From Strigops habroptila (taxonomy: Eukaryota > Chordata > Aves > Psittaciformes > Psittacidae), in assembly GCF_004027225.2 (NCBI RefSeq), contig NC_044278.2, positions 3,534,001 through 3,598,000 on the forward strand: a DNA stretch of 64,000 nucleotides, in the 5' to 3' direction. The notes beneath the pieces were generated by a model, which made no database searches, was not told where the DNA came from, and saw only the letters and a list, made by a program, of their open reading frames with translations. Each line of letters opens with the position of its first letter. The stretch's first letter is position 1. Shown here piece by piece: positions 54,870 to 64,000 of this stretch. The position numbers and the translations under genes were made by a program.

Positions 54870-55110
54870 TGCTGGAGAAAGGGAAGGTTGTGGAAATCCC
54901 AGAGCTGGACTGGGCAATGCGAAGGGGAGCAAATGGAGGCGTGAAAGGCAGAGAGTGAGTGGGCTGAGAGAGACTGAAAGTGAGGGAGTTAAAAACAGGG
55001 AAAAGGTGGAAGGAAAAAAGAAAGAGATCTGAAAAGGGAGCAGGAAGGAAAGCAGGAAGTGCTTTCTTGGGAAGGCAAGAAAAGGAAGGAGTGTGGAAGT
55101 GGCAGGTGGA
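54870..55110 (+). repeat. Polypurine low-complexity tract
   Basis: The + strand is strongly A/G-rich over about 240 bp, with many GGAAGGAAA- and GAGAGAGA-like stretches. On the - strand it generates Ser/Phe/Pro-rich frames, including the longest open frame in the window (267 codons, 54,565-55,368). That frame has no recognisable domain and I regard it as a compositional artefact. Confidence 0.75.
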
Positions 55111-58100
55111 AGACTTTGGGTGAGAGTTTTTGTGTTGTGAAGAACAGCGTGGCGGGTGGCAGGGTGGAATCCTGGAGGCACTGGAGCAGGGAGAGCAGCA
55201 CGTGGGGGTGACCGGTGGGTGAGGGACTGTGCCTGAAGCAGAGGGAGCATCCTTGCTGCGTCCTGCGATGGGAGGAGGCCCCAGGGCTGCCAGAGACATG
55301 GGTCCCGGCCTCTCCGACTGGTCCCCTTCTGCAGGAGCCCTGTGGGACTCTTCCCCTGCCCTTTCCATGCATGCTTCAAGTGCCCTAATGCTGTTTCAGA
55401 CTCTTGACTACTGAGCAAGCAAAGGGGGTGTCAGTGCTGTCTTCCATCAGGGCTGTCGGGATGCAGTAATTACCTTTGTGCTGCCACCTCCTACCCTTTC
55501 TTCCTCTTCCCCTGTGACTGGGTAGTCAGAGGCAGTGATGATGCTTTGAGGAGCTCTTTTTAAAGTGACTTTGTGAGTCATAAGGGGTTGGAGAGCGGTG
55601 GGGAATGAGATGCTGGCGCCCAGCACTCTCAGATCGTTTCAACTCCCTTGCCTCTGTGGCCAGAGCAGCATGTGCTTCGTGCCCATCCTCAGAGACACTG
55701 GTTTCCTTAGATCTCATCTATTTTGACAGGCTCCTATTGAGGGTATGATGTGAATGGAGGGAAGAGGAGAGGAGGAACCAGGACACCAGAGGTGGGCTGG
55801 GCTGGGCAGCAGTGCAGTGGCTTTTGATCATCGTGTCCATTGGCTTAGCCAGAGCCTGTTGCTGTAGATAAGCACAGTGCTGGCTCGGGGTCCTGAGTGA
55901 GTGCTGAGCTGCTCTGTGGCAGCAGTTGGATGCGTTTCTGCAGACTGCCCTGTTGCAGACCATTGCTACGAGAAGATGGACTTATCATCTCCTGTGGTAC
56001 GTTCAAGCCACAGGATGCTCTGGTGGAGTAACCGAAGCTGGATAACTGTGGACAGTTTGCACTAATAAGATGTTTTAGGTGACATGTGCCCCAGGGGCCT
56101 CCCCAGGACCCTCTGCTCCTTGGACCTCTCCCTGAAAGGCTCGGAGGTGCTTTCTATCACTGCTAAACTCTAATGAGTTAGAGACAGCCACCACAGCCGC
56201 AGTCCTATTACTGGTCCACTGAGCTGATGCCCAAGGGGCCACCCATCCTGTCCCTTATTTGCTGATTGAAGTTGTCAAGACCAAAATGCAGATCCTCCTG
56301 TTGTGCTAGGATGTAGCACTGCTGTTGAGTGTTCAGGGACGCTGTCTGGGGCAGCAGGACAGCTATCCTGACAGTGAAACCCCTGTACTGCAGCCAGAGC
56401 AGAGCCTGATTAAGCTTATGAAACCTGACAAGATCACAGCCCAAGGTGGTATCGCTGGAGGCTGCTTGACTGGGAACCGTGTTCCTGCTGCAGCAGGACG
56501 AGCGTTAGGGATGTGTCATTTGAAGCCTGTCACGATATACATCTAGCAGTTGAGTAGGAAGCATGTGAAAGTCTCTTGCAGTTATTAGGCTGCCAGAAGA
56601 GCCTCCTCCCAAAACACACACTGGCTGCTGCTGTCTGCAAATGCGGAGCAGCCTGTTGTTCTGCACCAGGTGATGCCCCATCTCAGCTTTTAATAAGTGG
56701 TCCCCTGGACAAGCATACACTGGCCAGGACACAGCCCCTCCATCTCTGCAGGCACAGCGGCCCCTCCAGCTTGGCTGCTGTGTGTGTCCCCCAGGATAAC
56801 CAGGCTCGACGACCTGCAAAGGACATCCCTATAGCCCCGCTGCTCCATCAGTAGCCTGTGTCTCTTTGACCCCAAGCAAGGTTTGTCATTTGTCAAGGTA
56901 TGGCAATTGGCACCCAGGGGCACTGCGTGCTGCCCTGCTGTAGGTCTGGCAGCCAGCAGAGCAGGGGCTGGTGCGTGGGGACCTGTGGCCTGCTCACCGT
57001 CAGCTAAAATAAACTCTAAAGCAGTGCATGCCATGGTATGACCTGGGTAGGAGCCTACCTGGCTCACCACTTCTGCTGTAATAGCTATTGCAGGGATCTT
57101 TGTGCTGCTTGTTGTGGATCTGCATAAAATCAGAGGCTTATATTTCCTAGCAATCAGTATTTCTCACCCAGGCACTGCCCGCATTCCTGCTGGTCAGATT
57201 TGGGTTCATCTGGGAGAGGCAGCAGCTTCTTAAACAGACCAGCTCTTATGCCTTTGTTTCGTTCAGTCCCACAGGGTTAATCTCCTTCTTGGCACCTGAT
57301 TATTTGCCGCTGTGGGGAACACACATGGGCTTGCCGGATGTGTGTTTGGAATTCTGGCTTTAATCCCTGTGTGGGAGCTGTGGCCAGGTCCCAGGGGCAG
57401 GTTAATACTTGAGCCCCCGCGGGAACCCTCTCCCGAGCTGCTTCTCGCCTCTGCCTCTCCCTGTGGCTGCTGGTTCTGGAGTATCTCTGAGGGAGGTGCT
57501 GTAGTGAACAGACCACTTCCCAAACATTTATTAAGCATTCTGTGTTCCTTGGAGGCCAGTGAGCATCGATGTTGCCAGCTTAGCAGCAGGCCAGCTAAAA
57601 GACAGGGATTGGGGCTTGCAGGGCTGCTTCCCTATGCCTGCTCCTGCATGAGCTTCTCTCCTCCACCTCTGAAACATGCCAGGCACAACTGGCACAAACA
57701 TCACTATACTGCACCGAGCCACCAGCTTCTCTCCCCCTCCTGCAACTCCAGCTCTTTGCCCAGCACTTGCAGGAAAGAGTCCCCAAAACTTTTCAGGCCA
57801 GTTCTCCATGTCGCTGCTGTCTCCTTCTCCTGGTAATGCCTGCAATTGCTCTTGCAGCATTCCTCTGCCACCTTATTGCACTGCTGCCTGGGCAGTGCTG
57901 TTCCCTTCCCCTCTTCCAGCACCCTTGCTGCTGTGGGTTAAGACCATTCCTAATAGAGCTCAGAGGATTCTCTGTCTGTACCCCTATGCATTACCCCTTT
58001 TCCTCCTTGTGGGAAGCAGGTCTGGTCTTCCTAGCTCCTGCTGCCCCTGTAAGTTATCCATTGTTTCTTTAGGATGCTCGGTGTCTTGTCTTTGTGATTT

Positions 58101-58874
58101 CCCCCTCCTCCAGGTGATTTTGTTGGTGTATAATTAGTTGGCACAGCACCGAGGCATGGATCCCTGGAGTGCTCCCTCACTGACATTAGCAGCAGACGGT
58201 GACTAAAACGGAGACACACTTGTATGTCTTGTACTCCTCACTGCTGTTGGGAGCTCAGAAGGGATCGCAGATGTGGAATAAACGGGAGCACTTTGAACAA
58301 GTGGCACTGTAATCCCTCCCTGCCCCCGCCCCTCTACCCCCCTTTTTGCAGACATTAGTTTGATTAAAATTGCATGAACCCACACACGGGTGTATTTTGT
58401 TTTGTTTATTTATTTCCTCCCAGCAAGAGGCTGGTTTGAGGTCTGCCCTGTGGGAAAGCCACGGAATTTGGGGTGATTTCAGTAACTTTCCCTCTGTGGA
58501 GCTTTCAGCTGGTTGCTGTGGGGCTGGTCCTACCAGCGGGACCTGCTTTTCCTGTGGGATGCTGAACATGAGCACCCTCTGACGTGCTTGCTGGTGGTGC
58601 CTGGGTGTGCGTCAGGCAGGCAGGCGCCCCTTCCAGCAACAACATCTGGAAGGGAGTGCTAGGCTTGCTCTAGCAAATCTTCACCCAAGGCTTTCCAGGT
58701 TACTGAGGTGGGTGTAAGCAGCTGGTTTAAAACCTAGGTGACCGTGTGGGAATTAAATCAAAGTATTGATAAAAATAGACACCTTTTGGGGTTTTTTTCA
58801 GCCAGGTTTGTGCACCTGGGTTGGCAAGAAGTGAAGACTTCACTGCCATTTGCAGCAGCCTTCTGTCTCTTCTA

Positions 58875-59153
58875 GAAACAGCAAGATGTAGAGATAGGAC
58901 AAGGGGTTTGAACTTAAACAGGGGAAGTTCAGGTTGGATATAAAGAAGTAGTTCCTTACTGTGAGGGTGCTGAGGCGCTGGCACAGGGTGCCCAAAGAAG
59001 TGGTAAATGCTCCATCCCTGGCAGTGTTCAAGGCCAGATTGGGCAGAGCCTTGGGCGACATGGTCTAGTGTGAGGTGTCCCTGCCCATGGCAGGGGTTTG
59101 GAACTGGATGATCTTAAGGTCCTTTCCAGCCCAAACCGTTCTGTGATTCTATG
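58875..59153 (+). mobile_element. CR1 LINE 3' fragment (sense)
   Basis: The segment contains GATAGGACAAGGGGTTTGAA, AACAGGGGAAGTTCAGGTTG, CATCCCTGGCAGTGTTCAAG, GGTGTCCCTGCCCATGGCAG and the tail TTCTGTGATTCTATGG. It is forward-oriented, 5'-truncated and close to the copy at 35,010. Confidence 0.95.
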
Positions 59154-60682
59154 GCATGGAGAGTAAGATTACTTTGTACCACAGTTCTATTCCATTCTGC
59201 AAACACTGTGTCAAAACTGTCATACTCCTTGGTGGGCATTTATAGCATGGGCTCTTACATACCTCATCCAGGGGCATGTGCGATTCAGTTGTTGCATGTT
59301 TTCTCCTGTTTTGGAAAAGGAAGATGCTATTTACTTCCTTTCAGGAGGGATTACTTTCAATGAAACATTTGCAAGGTACAGCATGACCCTCCAGCAAGGG
59401 CTCTGTTGTGTGCCAAATGTGGTTTTGTTGTCCCCATCCTTGCTGTACCTTCCTTGTGCCTCTGCATTTTTGGCCAGGAGGAGCAGCGAAAGGGGCTGGG
59501 AGCTCCTGCATGTCCTTATCCCAGGGCACCGTGTGGGTTTAAGCTTTCTTCTCAGACACCAGCGTGTGGCACAGGGCTCTGGGGAGTTGGGCCAGGGGGA
59601 GCTGGCATCCCAGGCACGGCTCTTCCAAAGGTGAAAATCTGGTGGGAGCTGTACCTTGCCAGCAGGAGACAGCTTCCTCTCCTCCTCCCTATCCCCAGGG
59701 GTAGAACGGTTGCTTGTACTCTTTGGAGCATAGCAAGGCTGCGTGCAATAGAAGTGCAAGACCCCGGTGAGTGCTCTGTGCAAGGGATTCAAAGCTGTGG
59801 TGGGTTCCTCCCATGCTAAGGCAAGAGGAGCCATCGCCTGGTATCCCCTGGCACTGAGGCTGGCCTTTAGTGACACCCCCATATATACCTGCCTTGGGGA
59901 GCAGTGCCAGTCCCTCTTCAGGCAGGTCTTGCTGCAGCACACAGTGTCCCGGATTTGATGGGATTTTGATGGGGGTGCGGCTGCTCGCCTGTGTTCACCA
60001 TGGACTGGAAATTTTAGGCCAGCCAGAAGAGGTTAGCATAACAAAGTGGCAGGTGAAACGGAGGCATTGAATTTCAATAAACCAGCAACCGGGGAATGAA
60101 ATCTCCTTGCTTATGAATTCAAGCTCCTGGCTCAGGCGTCCCTCTCACTTACCTTGGAGCAAATCTGCTGTAATGCATAGGAAACAGCTCAGCAACTGCA
60201 ATCCTGGCTGCCGATGAGGTGGAGGCTGAGGTTTATTAAAGACCTGCAGAGCTCTATGAAAGGAAAAATGTTGTTAGCTTCTTGGACTTAGTCATTACAA
60301 GTCAAATATTCGAATAGGTAGGGGCAAGCATTTTGCTGAAATTGGATGATCTCTTTCATATTTATGCTTGGTTACGCTTACTCCGCATGTATTTGGATGC
60401 TTGGCCAGGGGCGAGAGAGAGGTAAGGGATGAAAGGGGCTTAGTATGGAGGGGGAAAGCATGAGCAAGGAGAGATTAGACCGGAGAAGAAAGCAAAGGAA
60501 ACTACGGAAGGTTAAAAATAGTAACAACAATTATGCTGGGGGGGACAAAGAAGAGGCAGAAAAATAGTGCAGGGCCTTTGAAGAAAAAGGGTATAGACAA
60601 TGAAGCCTCTTATGAAAATGTAAATGGCTGAGTGTGAAGATAAATGAGGAGCCTGCAAAGAAACAATGAAAATAATGAAAAT

Positions 60683-60700
60683 AAAAAAAAAAAAAAAAAA
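60683..60700. repeat. Poly-A run of 18 bases
   Basis: The run follows an A-rich AATAATGAAAATA context. It resembles a retroposed 3' tail, but no element or pseudogene body is recognisable upstream, so I call it only a homopolymer. Confidence 0.85.
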
Positions 60701-61000
60701 GTGGAAGACAAAAAGGAGGGAAATATTTAGAAGGAAAATGACAGGTTTTCGCAGGTGTGTGCTGTTGAGCATGTCAGCAGAGACACTCCGTAATCTCCTC
60801 TAATAACGTGATGGGTGCTGGGGGCTTCGTAAAAACAACCAAAGCTCAAATTTTGCAATTATTTCCTCATTGAAGTGCAGTTTCCTGAGCGTGTAAAGCT
60901 GATGGTGTCCTCCTTCTGCGGGGCTCCCAGCTGCGGGTTATGGTCCAGCCTTTCCTTCCTGGAGCCTACACACCAGGAGCTGCTGCTGCCGACAGTAAGC

Positions 61001-61040
61001 TCAGTGTCTCCCAGGGCACCACAGTGTCTCCCAGGGCACC
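61001..61040. repeat. 20-bp direct tandem duplication
   Basis: Two adjacent copies of a 20-bp unit containing CAGTGTCTCCCAGGGCACC are identical at 19 of 20 positions. The near identity suggests a recent slippage event in intron 2. Confidence 0.95.
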
Positions 61041-64000
61041 ACTGGCTTTTGCTCTGGATGTGGGGAGGCTTTGGAGGGCTCTTTGTCATGGTTTGGTCTG
61101 TTTTGCTGTGTCCCCGTCGAGGTGGTTGGGGGTTTTGGGAAAGAGGGGATGTGGTGCCCTGCTTGCTAAGCAGGAGCCAACCTCCCATTGGGCTACTGGG
61201 AGAATTTGTAAGATGGTCACTCTTTTGTCACTGGTTAGGTCCTTGGCACCATGGGGAGTTTCTTGGCTTGGTGGGATGCAGCTCTGATAGATGAAGACGT
61301 CAGATGATGCTCTGGAGAGGTGTGATGTTGCTTGCATTTGTGGTTGGTCATGCCTAACACATAGGCAGGCAGATAGAAGAGTATGGTTGCTCCAAGCCTG
61401 CCTGGCATCTTTAGTGGTGACTGACTCCATGAGGAGCTGGGCACAGCAAAATGGGGAAAGGACTGAGTTCACTGACCTTGCCATTCCTCCTCTCCTAGTG
61501 AAGGAGTTTCTTTATGGTGCACCTCACTCTCACCAGGGACGGCCTTGCTGCCATCCATGCTGTGCCCGCATGGATGGGGCTGCATGTCTCAGTCCCTCCA
61601 TGGAGATAATGTTTTCAGGAGGGAGACAGTGCTGCATAGTTTAGTGGAAAGTCCTGTCACAAAAACCTATCTGGACAGTCTGTTAGTGCCCAGGATGAGA
61701 CCATAGCAGTTGCTGTGAACATTAGAGGTGGAAAGCGAATAGATGACTCTTTTCCTTAAAGAAAAAAGGTTGAATCACAGGGACCTAAATGACCACAGCT
61801 TAAAATACAAAATAAAAAGGAAGTAGGAGACTGGTGGGGATGAAACTCGGCAAGCCAGTCATCACCGTTAGCCCCTGCCAGGCTGCACATCCATCCCCAC
61901 CAGCCCCCACTGCTGTGCTCAGGATGAGCATGGTACATTGGTCAGGGATGCGACTGCCTTTTCCCCACTCTCAGCCTGTGTTTCCAGGGTGTAAACGTCT
62001 CATAGACCATGGGAAAGGGCTCCTGCATCAGACTTAACTGAAGCCAACGGAAGGCTGTGCTCTCAATATGCTCAGCATGGTGGTGTGCACCTCAGCAGCT
62101 CTGTGGGTAAAGGAGAAGCATTTGTCAGCCTTCTAGGAATTTAATCTTCACATTTTTCTCATACTGGTTTTGGGCACTCTTGGGGGTTGAATTTGCATTG
62201 GCGGCATGAAAGGAATTGGCTTTTCACTTGCAACATGCGAGGTAGCGAGTTTTGCATTTAGCCTCTGTGTTTTTTCCACCTCACCTTATTTCCCCCTCAC
62301 CCCTGAAGACACCCTTAAATTCTGTAAGTTATCGAAGTAAACTGCACAGATTAAAGTCCGCTGCAAGACTGTTTTAACAGGAAGTCTAACAGGCTGCGTT
62401 TAGTTTAACTGAAATCACTTTGCATGGATTTTTCTGGCATAAACCAGTCCTTAATAGATCCAGAATGTCTGAGGATGATTGAGTACTCAAATAAACTCGC
62501 AATGAATTTTAAGGGGAAATAGCTTTCTGTCTCTTTTATGTTGTTTTTTTTTCAGTGATGGATAGAATAATGAACATTTTTCTTAAACAAGGGTGTTTAT
62601 TTTTCTCTTTTTTAAATCATTTCCCTGCTTATTTATTTGGGGGGAGTAGTGTGCAGTGTTGCTGTATAATTCGTTTTGCTGTAGAGTGGTGACATTTGGA
62701 AGAACCTGTCTGGAGAAGCAGTTTGGAGCCTCAGGTGTGAACAGCGAGTCTTCTCCCATCTCTGCCAATGAGCTGCAGGTAGCAAGTCTTTCCCAAGTAA
62801 GTTTTCTCTCAAGTGTGCCTTTTCATAGAAACAAGCCAGGACTCGCAGGCTATAAGGGGAGGGAGCTTCAGTCAGACTCTTATTGATTTACCACTCTCTC
62901 TTCTGTGCTGTCGTGATTCCACTAGTTCTTCAGTCACCCTTGAGTCTGCCAGGGCACAGGAGACCTGAATACCTAATGTGCTCAAGCAAGGGTTTTGGAA
63001 GAAAAACAGAATAATTAAGTGGAAAAAAAATCCTTCTTGCCATTTTAATGTAACAGAAAAAGGAACAGGCTAAAGCCCTTCCTTTTTGAAGGTCGCGTTT
63101 ACAGGAATTTAGCTGTGATATGAAATACGAGAGCCTTTAAAACTGTCCCACTGTCTAGGTTACAGAGAAGAAAACACTGGTAGGCAAGGAGGGAGTGAGG
63201 ACGTGTCCTGACTATGCCGCAGAACAAGGCTCCCGAGTCTACCTTCGGTGGGTTTTTTGTTTGAGTGAATGAGTGGGTCCCCTGTTTTAGAAGGGATGGC
63301 ATGCTGATACTAGTATGCTGAGTTTGGAGAAGTTTTGTTTTGTAAAAGACAGAAGAATAAATATAAGCAGAGGAACTAGCGAAGCTTGGTTTCCTGTGGG
63401 TTTTGCTTCATGGTTGAATTCCTAGGTATAGGGCAATCATTGCGTTTCCTTGATTCGGGTATCCCCATGGTTGTCTTCTAGATGACTTCTTTGGTGTCTA
63501 AGGGTTGACTGGACATTGCATTGTTCCCTGCAAAGAAATACTAATGTGTGGTGGGTATCTCCTCTAGTTCTCCAGCTATTTCGTGAAACCTGTGATGCTT
63601 ACTCTGAGACTGCTCTCCGTCTCTCAGTGTGTGCTTGAGATCTTTAGCCACTTTTGGAGCAATGGCCACTTGCTAAAGTTAGGTGGGAGACAGGCACAAA
63701 CACCTGCACTGGCAGGTGATGTTGTCTCCTCTAGAAGCCTTGGTATCTGCACCAAGAGGTTAACCTGAGAATGCCTGCCACCCAACATAAAGATGGAAGA
63801 AGATGCTGTCCAAAGATCCTGCAGTGCTGAGAAGCCCATCCTGAAGACTCCTGTCTTTCAGCAGTCCTAAAAGCATTATCTTTGAGGGTTGCTCCCTTAT
63901 TTTCCTTTCATAGGAGGCCGGGCCATTTTGAGATTCTCTTTTCTTGTAACTGCTGAGAAGAGCTTCCCTTTCTCTTTTTCTGCTCAAGAGTCTTTTCAGG

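Larger units (their letters stand above)
42347..64000 (+). other. IGSF3: IGSF3 intron 2 (partial, at least 21,654 bp)
   Basis: The intron starts GTAAGC directly after the Ig exon and runs off the window. I searched open frames on both strands for the next expected Ig exon (a V-set domain containing the EWI motif near its second cysteine) and found none. Contents listed separately include four CR1 copies, a polypurine tract and simple repeats. Other intervals, such as 43,000-47,750, 51,000-54,800 and 59,160-64,000, look like unique non-coding sequence. Confidence 0.7.

Overview
This window looks like nuclear DNA from a bird. Seven or eight stretches resemble the avian LINE family CR1, several ending in the diagnostic ATTCTATGATTCTATG-like 3' tail. 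There is also a solo LTR of an ERVL-type endogenous retrovirus, of a kind I associate with neoavian and especially songbird genomes. The order cannot be fixed from this window alone. There are no bacterial operons, CRISPR arrays or phage genes.

One gene is supported: the 5' end of IGSF3 (immunoglobulin superfamily member 3, EWI-motif family), on the + strand. A CpG island (about 13,090-14,330) holds the promoter region and a short exon (13,771-13,813) encoding most of the signal peptide. After a 28-kb phase-1 intron, the next coding exon (41,971-42,346) carries the end of the signal peptide and the first V-type Ig domain. I see no further IGSF3 exon before the window ends, so intron 2 is at least 21.6 kb and the remaining Ig domains, transmembrane segment and short tail lie beyond position 64,000.

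Layout: 1-13,090 is flanking DNA with no supported gene, apart from one weak minus-strand ORF with a possible membrane segment. 13,090-14,330 is the CpG island and exon 1. 13,814-41,970 is intron 1, with CR1 copies, an ancient CR1 fragment, the solo LTR, simple repeats and a 23-base poly-C run. 41,971-42,346 is exon 2. 42,347-64,000 is intron 2, with four CR1 copies and low-complexity tracts.

The most notable observation is that the last ~100 bases of exon 2 contain about five single-base insertions or deletions (one site might be 4 bases) relative to an otherwise well-conserved Ig reading frame, while the first ~270 bases are clean. Both splice sites are intact. This looks more like consensus errors in GC-rich sequence than true gene decay, but it would mislead automated annotation. 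I found no convincing undescribed biological system here.
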